Positions 42,656 through 50,939 of a stretch of 64,000 nt of DNA are shown here, piece after piece. The translations under genes and the position numbers were made by a program. Positions within the stretch are counted from its first letter, which is position 1; each line of letters begins with the position of its first letter. Location of the stretch: the NCBI RefSeq assembly GCF_021379005.1, contig NZ_CP075171.1, positions 3,038,001 to 3,102,000 on the forward strand, given 5' to 3'. The notes beneath the pieces were generated by a model. It was not told the DNA's origin. It worked only from the letters and a program-made list of their open reading frames with translations, and searched no databases. The DNA is from Leptodesmis sichuanensis A121 (GTDB taxonomy: Bacteria > Cyanobacteriota > Cyanobacteriia > Leptolyngbyales > Leptolyngbyaceae).

Positions 42656-44215
42656 ATGATGTCAGCTATCCCTATTGCAACGATGTCAGATGACTCTGGA
42701 GAATGGATTGTCAATCGGTATCAGCTTCAGCAACCGATCTGTCGGGGTGCAATGGGCACAGTGTACCAGGCTCTGGATGCTCGTCTGGGGAGAACCGTAG
42801 CTGTCAAGTTTCTGGCTCAAACTCTGCAAAGCGTGGAGATGTGCGATCGCTTTGAAGTAGAAGCCAAAGCCGCTGCCCAGTTGAGCGCCAAGACTCAGTA
42901 CGTTGTGTCTGTCTCAGATTATGGAGTGGATCAGAGCAATCGACCGTTTTATGTCATGGAGTACCTTCAGGGAACAAGCCTGAAAAACCGAATGCGTCCC
43001 TCTCTTCCTTTGCCCGTATTTCTGAATCTCACTCAGCAGATTTGTCTGGGATTGCAATGTGCCCATGAGGGAATTCAGCTAACCAGACACGCACCACGCT
43101 ATCCAGTCATTCACTGTGATCTCAAGCCCAGCAACATTTTTGTGACTTCCGAGCCAATGCTGGGAGAGGCCATCCGAATTTTAGACTTTGGCATTGCCAG
43201 CCTCCTGACAAACGATAGTGAACAGATAAAAGGGTTTCGTGGTGGAACCCTGCCCTATTGCTCTCCCGAACAACTGAACGGGCAGACGCTGGATCCTCGG
43301 TCTGATCTCTACAGTTTGGGGATTGTGATGTTTGAGATGTTAACCGGGAAGTTGCCGCTGTACCCCAGAATTCCGTACTCCATATCTCCGAAGTTTCAGG
43401 ACTGGCAGCAGGTGCATCAATCTCAACCCCCTCGTTCTCTCACAGAGGCCGCCCCCGATCGCCCCTTTCCCAAGTCCTTAGAAACCCTGATTCTCCGATG
43501 TCTGGCCAAGCAACCGAACGATCGCCCGCAATCCGCCACCCAAATTCTGCAGGTTTTGCGGGAACTGGGGTCACAGTTTGGCACTCAATCTCCGGACGAT
43601 CTCCCGGTAGACTCTCCGGCTTCAGAAACAGCCGTTCAGAATCAATCGGTCGTTCTTCCTAAAGAGCAGCGATCGACCCCATCTTTGATCTGGCGCGGTT
43701 CAATTAGACCAGGCCGCATCATGGCTCAATCTTTATTTGCTGGCCGGGAAGAACTGGCCACAATTTGGTGTATGCTGCCCCATGCACGGATTCAGACGAT
43801 CCAAATTCACCAACAGTACAACACCGTTAGACCGCACTTTCTGTTTCTGGAACATCCTCATCCCATGCTGTTATGGGTCACGACGGTTTGTACCCCTGGG
43901 TGCCGTTTTGTCTGGCTTCCCTATTACCTGGATATGAAGCAGCCTAAGATGTTGCACCTGGCTCACCTGTTGACTAAGGGGATTTATCAGGTTCTGTTTT
44001 TTGATTTTGAATCCCCCCATTCCTGTTCTCATACCTTGAGTTTGACGCTGGCCCCAGAAAACTGCCGAAAACTAGGATTTTGGATTATGCAAAGCTATTC
44101 TCTGCCTGCCGGATCGCCTGCAGCCAGCAGACAGAGATTAGAGGCAGAATATGAAAGGCTGAAGCGCCAGATTGAAGAGCAATGTAATAAAGATAAAGAT
44201 CAATTTAACCCGTAG
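42656..44215 (+). CDS. eukaryotic-like Ser/Thr protein kinase with unknown C-terminal domain
   Basis: The protein has 519 residues. The kinase domain (about 18-305) has glycine loop CRGAMGTVYQAL (Gly31, Gly34; the first Gly of the usual motif is replaced), Lys51 in VAVKFL, catalytic loop VIHCDLKPSNIF (Asp155) and DFG at 177-179, then GGTLPYCSPEQLNGQ. The residue before the catalytic Asp is Cys and not Arg, a non-RD kinase. After a Ser/Pro/Gln linker, residues about 345-495 form an unassigned globular domain (HPHPMLLWVTTVCTPGCRFV, YQVLFFDFESPHSCSHTLSL), followed by a coiled C-terminus (RLEAEYERLKRQIEEQ). No membrane helix is seen, so it is probably cytosolic. Confidence 0.88.
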   Translation: MMSAIPIATMSDDSGEWIVNRYQLQQPICRGAMGTVYQALDARLGRTVAVKFLAQTLQSVEMCDRFEVEAKAAAQLSAKTQYVVSVSDYGVDQSNRPFYVMEYLQGTSLKNRMRPSLPLPVFLNLTQQICLGLQCAHEGIQLTRHAPRYPVIHCDLKPSNIFVTSEPMLGEAIRILDFGIASLLTNDSEQIKGFRGGTLPYCSPEQLNGQTLDPRSDLYSLGIVMFEMLTGKLPLYPRIPYSISPKFQDWQQVHQSQPPRSLTEAAPDRPFPKSLETLILRCLAKQPNDRPQSATQILQVLRELGSQFGTQSPDDLPVDSPASETAVQNQSVVLPKEQRSTPSLIWRGSIRPGRIMAQSLFAGREELATIWCMLPHARIQTIQIHQQYNTVRPHFLFLEHPHPMLLWVTTVCTPGCRFVWLPYYLDMKQPKMLHLAHLLTKGIYQVLFFDFESPHSCSHTLSLTLAPENCRKLGFWIMQSYSLPAGSPAASRQRLEAEYERLKRQIEEQCNKDKDQFNP

Positions 44216-44292
44216 TCCTGCGAACTGTGAAATGGTTTGAGGATTGCTACAGTCGAGCACTGGAACTCTTTGCAATGCCTATTGGGGGAATA

Positions 44293-44931
44293 ATGTCGCA
44301 GTTTATCTATCTTCACGGTTTCGCCTCCAGCCCCGAATCAACCAAGGCCAAGGACTTGCGCGATCGCTTTGCCCAACTCCACATTTCCCTCACCATCCCC
44401 GATTTGAACCAGAACGATTTCACCCACCTCACCCTCACCCGTCAGTTACAGCAAGTCGAATCTGACTTTCCCCCAGCCCCGGAACCCGTTACACTGATTG
44501 GTTCCAGCTTTGGCGGACTGACTGCCGCCTGGTTAGGCCAGACCCAGCCTCAAGTAGAACGGCTGGTGTTACTAGCTCCTGCCTTTGGCTTTTTGTCTCA
44601 CTGGTTGTCTCAGTTAGGGGAACAACAGGTGCAGCAATGGCAACGGGAAGGCTTTTTACCCGTCTATCACTATGGGCAGGAACGAATGTTGCCGATCAGC
44701 TACCAGTTTGCTGAAGATGCCGCCCAATACCGGGAATCCGAAATTGTGCGTCCGGTACCGACATTGATCATTCACGGGAAGCGAGATGAGGTGATTCCTA
44801 TCGAATCCAGCATTGAGTTTGCCAGCGATCGGCCCTGGGTGACACTGGTACAGATGGACAGCGACCATGCATTGATCGATGTGCTGGATGAAAGTTGGCA
44901 ACTGATCCGTGAATTTTGTCAATTGTCCTGA
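44293..44931 (+). CDS. alpha/beta hydrolase, YqiA-type esterase
   Basis: The protein has 212 residues from the ATG at 44293, which has GGGGGA 3 bases upstream and is where similarity starts (SQFIYLHGFASSPESTKAKD). The nucleophile is Ser in LIGSSFGGLTAAWLG, the acid Asp lies in IIHGKRDEVIP, and His lies in SDHALIDV. Related YqiA/YcfP proteins are short-chain esterases or thioesterases, with unknown natural substrates. It lies 78 bp after the kinase gene and 78 bp before the helicase gene, all on the plus strand. Confidence 0.85.
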   Translation: MSQFIYLHGFASSPESTKAKDLRDRFAQLHISLTIPDLNQNDFTHLTLTRQLQQVESDFPPAPEPVTLIGSSFGGLTAAWLGQTQPQVERLVLLAPAFGFLSHWLSQLGEQQVQQWQREGFLPVYHYGQERMLPISYQFAEDAAQYRESEIVRPVPTLIIHGKRDEVIPIESSIEFASDRPWVTLVQMDSDHALIDVLDESWQLIREFCQLS

Positions 44932-45009
44932 AATCTGGAATTGTTCCATCCTTAAGGTAAATTTGATATCTGATTAATTCGTTTGTACTTCCTTAAGGAG
45001 CAGCCTCAG

Positions 45010-46605
45010 ATGCAGGCGGAACGGCCCCAATCTCCGTTACCTCCCCCGGCCTTGCGGCCCTATCAGAATCAACTGATTAAGGATCTGTACATCAAATTGG
45101 GGCAGGGCTATCGCCGGGTTGCCATCATTGCTGGAACTGGAGCGGGGAAGACCATAATTGGGGGTAAGATCTGTGCGGATACGGCCACCCGTGGACTGCG
45201 CCTGATGTTTCTGGTGCATCTGGATGTGCTGGTGAGCCAGACCTATCAAAAAATGCAGGCATTTGGGTTGCGATGCGGCTTCATCAAGGCGGGATGGCGA
45301 GAAGACCCGGAGGCTCCGATTCAAATTGCCAGTATTCAAACGATGGAAAAGCGTTCCTGGTGGCGGAACTGGAAAGCGGATGTGGTGTTTTTTGATGAAG
45401 GCCATACGACCGTCTTCAGTCAAATCGGCCAGGAGATAATTTACCGCACTCACGCTCAAGCCATCCATTTAGCGATGACGGCGACTCCCTATCGTCTGGG
45501 ACGAGAGCAGTTAGGCGATCATATGCAAACCTTTGTCGCTTCCCCTGTTCCGGCAGAACTGCAACGATTGGGCTACCTGGCCCCGATGGAATACTACGGG
45601 GTGCCGGTAGACTCCCAGATTCAGTTAAACGGCGTGCGAACGGTGGCCGGAGATTTTGATGAGCGGGATTTGAAAAATGCCTGCGATCGCCCTGAACTGG
45701 TACAGCGGATTGTCGAAGAATGGCATCGGCTGACTCCCGGCAAACGAACGATCGCCTTCTGCGTCGATATTGAGCACGCTCGTCACGTTGCCGAAGCCTT
45801 CACGGCCTCCGGAGTGTCAGCCGCTGTGGTGGATGGCGGCACCCCGATTAAAGAGCGGCAACGGCTCTATCGTCAGTTAGGGGCAGGGGAACTGTTGGTG
45901 CTCACCTCCTGCAATGTGATCAGCATTGGCTTTGATGAACCGAGTGTGGAAGTGGGATTGCTATTGCGTCCTACCCAATCTCGCGCTCTGCACTTCCAGC
46001 AAATTGGTCGCTTGATGAGAATTTCTCCTGCCACTGGGAAAACCTGCGGCATTGTGTTAGATCAGGCTAACAACCTGCATCGCCTCGGCTTTCCCGAAGA
46101 TGTGAAAGAGTATCGTCTGCCCAACAGTCAAGAACCCGGAGAGCATCCAGCCTCACCGACCAAACAATGTCCCAATTGCAATCGTCTGATGTGGGGATTT
46201 GTCATGACCTGTCCCGGTTGTGGCTATGTCTGGGAAACTGAACTGCAAATCATCACCGATACGCTGGTGGAGGTTCACAGTGAGGAACTGTTGCGCCAAC
46301 GAGAACTGCGAAAGATGTACAGTTTCTTTCGAGAACAGCGGCAAAAGAACTTCCGCGAGGGCGCTTCCCCGAATTGGACGAAGCGAGTGTTTTTTGAACG
46401 GTTTAACTGCTCGCCCGATCCCTCCTGGTGCCTGGGAGCCATTTTTGGAGATGCCCCCACCTTGGAGAACAAGTATGCCTACCGGGATTACTTATTCCGA
46501 ATCGCCAAGCACCAGGGCAAATCGATCGTCTGGGTGATCGAAGAATTTCAGCAGGAATTTGGCCCCGGAAGTTGGAAGGAAATCTTTTTGAAACCTGAAC
46601 CTTAA
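45010..46605 (+). CDS. superfamily II DNA/RNA helicase with C-terminal zinc ribbon
   Basis: The protein has 531 residues from ATG 45010, chosen because AAGGAG lies upstream of it; an in-frame ATG at 44983 exists. Walker A is IIAGTGAGKTIIGGKI, motif II is VVFFDEGHTT, motif III LAMTATPYRLGREQL, motif V LTSCNVISIGFDEPSV and motif VI QQIGRLMRISP. The zinc ribbon CPNCNRLMWGFVMTCPGCGY (about residues 387-406) follows the helicase core, then a helical C-terminus of about 120 residues. This resembles SSL2/type III restriction-like helicases. No nuclease or methylase partner is adjacent, so a restriction role is not supported. Confidence 0.85.
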   Translation: MQAERPQSPLPPPALRPYQNQLIKDLYIKLGQGYRRVAIIAGTGAGKTIIGGKICADTATRGLRLMFLVHLDVLVSQTYQKMQAFGLRCGFIKAGWREDPEAPIQIASIQTMEKRSWWRNWKADVVFFDEGHTTVFSQIGQEIIYRTHAQAIHLAMTATPYRLGREQLGDHMQTFVASPVPAELQRLGYLAPMEYYGVPVDSQIQLNGVRTVAGDFDERDLKNACDRPELVQRIVEEWHRLTPGKRTIAFCVDIEHARHVAEAFTASGVSAAVVDGGTPIKERQRLYRQLGAGELLVLTSCNVISIGFDEPSVEVGLLLRPTQSRALHFQQIGRLMRISPATGKTCGIVLDQANNLHRLGFPEDVKEYRLPNSQEPGEHPASPTKQCPNCNRLMWGFVMTCPGCGYVWETELQIITDTLVEVHSEELLRQRELRKMYSFFREQRQKNFREGASPNWTKRVFFERFNCSPDPSWCLGAIFGDAPTLENKYAYRDYLFRIAKHQGKSIVWVIEEFQQEFGPGSWKEIFLKPEP

Positions 46606-46722
46606 ATGAACATGGCAGCAGCAGGGTTCATTGCTCAACCTACCCCCTACAGCATCTACTGGGATCGCTATTTCATTTGGTATACGAAGATTGTCTTGCC
46701 CCACTTCTTGAGGGGTGCTTAA
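46606..46722 (+). CDS. 38-residue open frame immediately after the helicase
   Basis: The ATG directly follows the helicase TAA. It reads MNMAAAGFIAQPTPYSIYWD, then RYFIWYTKIVLPHFLRGA and TAA. It is aromatic-rich with a hydrophobic end, and not recognised. The abutting position would suit translational coupling, but chance cannot be excluded. Confidence 0.25.
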   Translation: MNMAAAGFIAQPTPYSIYWDRYFIWYTKIVLPHFLRGA

Positions 46723-46962
46723 AACAGATCAGAAGATCCGTATATTCTCGTAAAGAAATAGTGAATATTACAGAATATTTACTGAGAAGTGGAACCTGGG
46801 AACTCGATCGCGGTCATTGTAACTACGGATAGCAGCCAGCTTAATTAAGCCCTGATTGTCCTAGTTAAAGATCCGCGTAAGGTATAAACTTTACGCTCCC
46901 TGTTGAACCTCGTGACTAACGTGATCAGCATCAATAGACACATAAAGGTTCTAACAACTTCT

Positions 46963-47325
46963 ATGAACACAACATCAACATCAGTGCATCAATCTCTTGA
47001 TCCTTTACCTACTGTCACACCTTCTACCAGTCCATCCTCCTCTCCGAAACCTAAATCCAGTCCATCCTCTCAGCCTGCTAAAGTCACGGTTGATGTCATC
47101 ACCTCTACCGATCCGTCCTCCTCTCCCAAAACCAAAGCCAGTCCATCGTCTCAACCTGCAAAAGTCACGGTTGAAATTCCCGCTACTTCGCCGTTGCCCA
47201 TTGATCCCTTTGACCCAACCTGGATTAAGTTGTGGGAACAGGTTGGCCCCATCAGTTACCTGGGACTCCTGTGCTTGTTTGTCTGGTTACTCACCCGCCT
47301 GGTACAAACCGTAAAAGGGAAATAA
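46963..47325 (+). CDS. small tail-anchored protein with an internal duplication
   Basis: The protein has 120 residues from ATG 46963 (an in-frame start at 46903 adds 20). It has a Ser/Thr/Pro-rich N-terminal region with two similar blocks: SSSPKPKSSPSSQPAKVTV and SSSPKTKASPSSQPAKVTV, 27 residues apart. Then FDPTWIKLWEQVGPISYLG leads into a single C-terminal membrane helix (LLCLFVWLLTRLVQTVKGK). Without a signal peptide it looks tail-anchored, with the Pro/Ser stalk in the cytoplasm, though the opposite topology is possible. The P450 gene starts 30 bp downstream, so the two are likely co-transcribed. Function unknown. Confidence 0.6.
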   Translation: MNTTSTSVHQSLDPLPTVTPSTSPSSSPKPKSSPSSQPAKVTVDVITSTDPSSSPKTKASPSSQPAKVTVEIPATSPLPIDPFDPTWIKLWEQVGPISYLGLLCLFVWLLTRLVQTVKGK

Positions 47326-47355
47326 ACTCTAACTGTTGCAAGCAGATTTCCCATA

Positions 47356-48711
47356 ATGACACGATCGCCTTCTTCTGGTTCGCTCCCGTTCCCTCCTGGC
47401 AATCTGGGTCTACCGTTGATTGGTGAAACAGTTAGCTTTTTGCGAGACCCCGACTTTGCCGATAAACGCCACAAACGGTATGGAGATATTTTCAAGACTC
47501 GTTTATTTGGTAGCCCAACCGTGTATTTATCCGGTGCTGAAGCAGTTCGTTTTGTGTTGTTGAACGAAGATCGGTATTTTGTGAACCGTTGGCCTCCCAG
47601 TACCAGTATGCTTCTCGGTCCAGCATCTTTAGCGGTGCAAAAGGGCAGTGAACACCAACAGCGCCGGAAACTGCTGGCTCAAGCCTTTCAGCCAAGAGTA
47701 CTGGCCAGCTACATTCCAACCATGGTGGCCATGACTCAGCACTATTGCGATCGCTGGGAACAACAAGGCTCCTTAACCTGGTATCCCGAACTGCGAAATT
47801 ACACCCTGGATATTGCCTGCAAGTTGATCGTGGGAATTACAGATGGATCCAGGACTTCCTTTGGCGAATGGTTTGGAAGCTGGGTAGGTGGGCTGTTTTC
47901 CGTTCCATTGCCATTCCCCTGGACGAACTTTGGTCAGGCCCTCCGTAGTCGTCAGTTATTGCTGCATGAGATTGAGCGCATTATCAAAGATCGGCAAAGC
48001 CAGCCGGATATGGGGCAAGATGCTCTGGGGTTACTAATCCAGGCTAAGGACGAGGAAGGCAATTGTCTCAGTATTGAGGAATTGAAGGATCAGATTTTGA
48101 CCTTACTGTTTGCAGGGCATGAAACACTGACCTCAGCGATCGCCACCTTCTGTCTGAAAGTAGCCCAATATCCAACCGTGTTAACCAAACTTCGGATTGA
48201 ACAGGCGCAATTTCAGCCTGACCAACCCCTGACTCTGGAATCCTTAAAGCAGATGGAATATTTGGAACAAGTGCTAAAAGAAGTGCTGCGAATCCTGCCG
48301 CCTGTGGGTGGTGGGTTTCGTGAGGTGATTCAGCCCTGCGAAATCAAGGGATATACGATTCCTAAAGGCTGGTCTGTTTTATATGAAATTGGCAGAACCC
48401 ATCAAGACAGCCAGATCTACCCCAATCCCAAAGAATTTGACCCGGAGCGATTTGCCCCAACAGGCGGCACCGATAAAGTAAAACCATTTAGCTACGTGCC
48501 GTTTGGTGGTGGTATTCGAGAATGTTTAGGGAAAGAATTTGCTCGGTTGGAGATGAAAATTTTCGCCGCCCTGCTCCTGCGAAATTACGAATGGACATTA
48601 CTTCCCGACCAGAATCTGGATTTCGTCATGGTTCCCACTCCTCGCCCCACCGACGGCCTCAAGGTACAATTCCGTCCGATTCCCACCGGACAAAGGACTA
48701 ATGACCAATGA
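47356..48711 (+). CDS. cytochrome P450, CYP120-like
   Basis: The protein has 451 residues. It begins LPFPPGNLGLPLIGETVSFL, as in CYP120/CYP26-type P450s. The I helix has LFAGHETLTSA, the K helix EVLRILPPVGGGFRE, and the haem loop PFGGGIRECLGKEFA with Cys as iron ligand. Synechocystis CYP120A1 hydroxylates retinoids, and this protein is of that general type; its substrate is inference. There is no membrane anchor, as usual for soluble bacterial P450s. The last residues (GQRTNDQ) are encoded by the dispersed GGACAAAGGACTAATGACCA repeat, so the native C-terminus was probably replaced or extended. Confidence 0.92.
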   Translation: MTRSPSSGSLPFPPGNLGLPLIGETVSFLRDPDFADKRHKRYGDIFKTRLFGSPTVYLSGAEAVRFVLLNEDRYFVNRWPPSTSMLLGPASLAVQKGSEHQQRRKLLAQAFQPRVLASYIPTMVAMTQHYCDRWEQQGSLTWYPELRNYTLDIACKLIVGITDGSRTSFGEWFGSWVGGLFSVPLPFPWTNFGQALRSRQLLLHEIERIIKDRQSQPDMGQDALGLLIQAKDEEGNCLSIEELKDQILTLLFAGHETLTSAIATFCLKVAQYPTVLTKLRIEQAQFQPDQPLTLESLKQMEYLEQVLKEVLRILPPVGGGFREVIQPCEIKGYTIPKGWSVLYEIGRTHQDSQIYPNPKEFDPERFAPTGGTDKVKPFSYVPFGGGIRECLGKEFARLEMKIFAALLLRNYEWTLLPDQNLDFVMVPTPRPTDGLKVQFRPIPTGQRTNDQ

Positions 48712-48712
48712 C
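48688..48712 (+). repeat. GGACAAAGG/AATGACCAATGAC repeat at the P450 3' end
   Basis: Same short-unit family as 12108-12176 and 63699-63765. It supplies the last P450 codons including the stop. Confidence 0.65.
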
Positions 48713-48735
48713 AACCAGCCCTGCTTGCCATCAAA

Positions 48736-48770
48736 AAACCACGACAGACAATCTACCGTGGTTTCTTTCA
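48736..48770. terminator. bidirectional terminator between P450 and YvlD-like gene
   Basis: AAACCACG (48736-48743) pairs with CGTGGTTT (48757-48764) around a 13-nt loop. A TTT-CTTT tract on the plus side and a run of six T on the minus side allow termination from both convergent genes. Confidence 0.75.
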
Positions 48771-48803
48771 ACTCAGTTGATTTGTTTTCATGAACACGAG
48801 ACT

Positions 48804-49202
48804 TTATTGGCCAGCTTCCAGGGGGGGCTTAGATTGGTCTGCAGGTAAGCGGCCAAACCCTTTTTCCAGAAAATACTTGTTCAGGAAGGTGGTTGCCAGA
48901 GACAAGATAACGGGGCCGAGAATCATGGCCAGTAAACCGTGTACTGCAAAACCAGGAACCAGCAGCGACGCTAACCAGAAGCACACGCCATTTACCACCA
49001 GCGAGAAGGCTCCCAGCGTTAGGAAATTGATGGGCAAGGACAGGAACGATAAAGCGGGCTTCACCGTGCCATTCACCAATCCGATCGCGAGGGCAGCCAG
49101 CAGGGCAGCGGGGAAGGTGGCAATGTCCACTCCGGGAACCGCCAGGTCAACAATAAGCAGACCTAAGGCACTGATCAACGTGGTCAAAAAGAATCCAAAC
49201 AT
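48804..49202 (-). CDS. YvlD/holin-4 superfamily membrane protein
   Basis: The protein has 132 residues with four membrane helices: FFLTTLISALGLLIVDLAV, FPAALLAALAIGLVNGTVKP, LTLGAFSLVVNGVCFWLASL and LAMILGPVILSLATTFLNKY. NGTVKPALSFLSLPINFLTLG is the family pattern. The family name (phage holin 4) is historical; no phage genes are near. It sits 32 bp after the Pmp3-like gene on the same strand, a likely two-gene operon of small membrane proteins, in bacteria often linked to envelope stress (inference). Confidence 0.85.
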   Translation of the reverse strand: MFGFFLTTLISALGLLIVDLAVPGVDIATFPAALLAALAIGLVNGTVKPALSFLSLPINFLTLGAFSLVVNGVCFWLASLLVPGFAVHGLLAMILGPVILSLATTFLNKYFLEKGFGRLPADQSKPPLEAGQ

Positions 49203-49234
49203 AATGTCCTCCTTAAAGGCATGAGAGAGTTAAC

Positions 49235-49426
49235 CTACACGGAACCAGGTTGCTGATTCAGTTTTTCTTCGTGTTTGGCGATCGCCCAAACTGCGTGAAT
49301 GCTGCCGGGAACCCAACCCAGGAACGTCAGTAGAATATTAATCAGCAAGGTCGTACTCAACCCATAGGTCAGAAAAACTCCCACCGGGGGTAGCAGAATA
49401 CCCAGAGCAAACCGAACAAGTTTCAT
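49235..49426 (-). CDS. YqaE/Pmp3-family small membrane protein
   Basis: The protein has 63 residues and two membrane helices. It begins MKLVRFALGILLPPVGVFLT and continues LLINILLTFLGWVPGSIHAV, the Pmp3/UPF0057 pattern (ILPPVGVFL, then ILLTxLGxxPGxIHAxW). Yeast Pmp3 affects membrane potential and salt tolerance; the bacterial role is not established. First gene of a likely operon with the YvlD-like gene. Confidence 0.93.
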   Translation of the reverse strand: MKLVRFALGILLPPVGVFLTYGLSTTLLINILLTFLGWVPGSIHAVWAIAKHEEKLNQQPGSV

Positions 49427-49606
49427 AATTTGACCTCACATAGTTAAAGTGACTTTTCCCGATCGACTGTTGCAAGCTTAGATCTGGAGAGGCTTTCAGG
49501 GATTTCGCAACCCTTGGCAACCACACCTTGATCCTCGCAAAGTCGCCGTCAAATTACTGGTGTTGAAAACCCCAATATTTGCCGTAACATTCCCACCCGT
49601 TTGAGA

Positions 49607-49829
49607 TTTAAACCCACATTCCGCACTTTCAACTGGCACATCAGGGATTAACGACGCAGCCACGGACTCCCAGAAGCCTTGGCCAGAGATTTATCTCAAT
49701 AAACAGCATCTATTCTCAACTGCGCTCTAATGGTTCATGCGAACTAATAGCCTCATATTCTTTGCTCAGCAAGGCTTTCAGGGTTAAATGTTTGAGTGTG
49801 ACACTTAAAGGGCGGAAAGTGGGTTTAAA
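49607..49829. mobile_element. MITE-like non-coding element
   Basis: The left end TTTAAACCCACATTCCGCAC and the reverse complement of the right end, TTTAAACCCACTTTCCGCCC, match at 18 of 20 bases and stay similar (CTTT-x-A, then an ACTGGCACA/GTGTCACA-like part) for about 30 bp. The interior has no coding potential. A short element with terminal inverted repeats and no transposase is the MITE pattern. No clear target duplication is visible. Confidence 0.55.
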
Positions 49830-49890
49830 CCAAGTCCAGCTAGAGAACGGTCGTTTTCCGATCAGAGCAACTGCAACGGGTGAACGGGAT
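49827..49890 (+). repeat. CCAAGTCCAG inverted-repeat family, copy C
   Basis: AAACCAAGTCCAGCTAGAGA, then ACGGTCGTTTTCCGATCAGA. The right arm is degraded. Its first bases are shared with the right end of the MITE-like element. Confidence 0.7.
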
Positions 49891-50066
49891 TGGCCACTAT
49901 AGGGGTTTAAGCGCCTTGAGCAGAGCCTTGAAGATGTCGCGGTGGAGGCCAAAGCGACGCTTGAAGGGGCCGGCAGACAGGGGTAGCGCTATCGTATAGT
50001 GCATCATCAGGAGGTTGATAACTTGGTCTGTATACCTCCAGGCGGTTCTTTGGGAGCGCTTTGCCC

Positions 50067-50939
50067 CTACCAATTTCGCCAACCCCCTTTAGATTTAACC
50101 TCCCCATTATGTGAGACAGGGCGGCTTTCCAGTAAAGCTTGATACGCTTGGCTGGAAGACCAGCGATCGATTTCTCGTGCCCGTAATACTGGAACCGGAT
50201 GGGTGAGTTGAGCAGTCATCGCCTGTTTCAGCAGCTCACCGATCTGGTCTTTACTGATCTCGTCATAGGCTCTGGCTTGGGCTAGAAAGGCATCCAGATT
50301 CAGTTGACTGGCCAGGGTAGGGGATCCACCGGCCAGTTTCATCAGGACAGATGCCACCACTCTGGGATTTTGGGTTGCCAGTAAAGCCGCTCGATCGCAG
50401 CTAAACTCAGCACAGCGTACCCATTCTAGTAACTGGGTTTGGAGGGCCTGCGCGACTCCTGCTCCCCAGGGAAGTTGTCCTGCAGCTAATACCAGCAGAT
50501 TGGCCAGCGTCAAATATACTCCATGCTCACACTTTAAGTGTCCCAGTTCGTGGGCAATCACCGCCTGAATTTCGTCTGGTGTTAATAGCTCCAGCAACGA
50601 GGTATGTATCACAATGAACGGTTGCTTGCCGCGCATTGCAAACGTATAAGCATTGGGAACCGGATGTTGCCGGACGTACAGTTGGGGTGGTTCCAGGTCG
50701 AGAATCTGGCAGGCATCCAACAACAGCTTGTGCAGATCAGGAAGCTGCTGTTCTCCCACCAGCACACTGGAGGCAATATTCTCTAAGTAAAAGAACTGCT
50801 CTGCCAGTGGGCCTAGTAGATTGCGAACCATCACATCCAAACCCGGTAACTGCTTCAGATTTGCAGTGGCTTCCAAGTCAAGCGGGTGCCGGAAGTGATC
50901 TGCTCGCAAACCAATGAGAGGAGTTTTGAGGAAAGACAT
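50067..50939 (-). CDS. M48-family zinc metalloprotease (HtpX-like)
   Basis: The protein has 290 residues. HELGH at 130-134 (AVIAHELGHLKCEHGVYLTL) supplies two zinc His and the catalytic Glu; Glu178 in VRCAEFSCDRAALLA is the third ligand. A hydrophobic segment (about 142-155) is the only candidate membrane helix, so this is a short form and less clearly membrane-embedded than HtpX. M48 peptidases degrade misfolded membrane or envelope proteins. The C-terminal PVSHNGEVKSKGG is unremarkable. Confidence 0.88.
   Translation of the reverse strand: MSFLKTPLIGLRADHFRHPLDLEATANLKQLPGLDVMVRNLLGPLAEQFFYLENIASSVLVGEQQLPDLHKLLLDACQILDLEPPQLYVRQHPVPNAYTFAMRGKQPFIVIHTSLLELLTPDEIQAVIAHELGHLKCEHGVYLTLANLLVLAAGQLPWGAGVAQALQTQLLEWVRCAEFSCDRAALLATQNPRVVASVLMKLAGGSPTLASQLNLDAFLAQARAYDEISKDQIGELLKQAMTAQLTHPVPVLRAREIDRWSSSQAYQALLESRPVSHNGEVKSKGGWRNW

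Larger units (their letters stand above)
49427..50066. other. gene-free stretch with MITE-like element and repeat copy C
   Basis: A 223-bp inverted-repeat element (49607-49829) abuts the CCAAGTCCAG-family copy C. To the right a 61-codon basic open frame on the reverse strand (ATG at 50082) overlaps the end of the protease gene, contains FKRRFGLHRDIFKALLKALK and may be a transposase scrap, but I do not recognise it. Confidence 0.5.

Noticed and set aside
45010-46605. Helicase as part of a type III restriction or other defence system
   Set aside because: No methylase, nuclease or other partner is adjacent; neighbours are an esterase and a small membrane protein.
47356-48711. Secondary-metabolite gene cluster around the P450
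   Set aside because: No terpene, polyketide or peptide synthase genes are within reach; the neighbours are a small membrane protein and housekeeping genes.
48804-49202. Holin family name suggesting prophage
   Set aside because: This is the cellular YvlD branch, next to a Pmp3-type gene; no capsid, tail, integrase or lysis genes are near.
49897-50082. 61-codon reverse frame as a transposase remnant
   Set aside because: Basic and somewhat protein-like, but I could not match it to any transposase family, and it overlaps the end of the M48 gene; mentioned only within the spacer entry.
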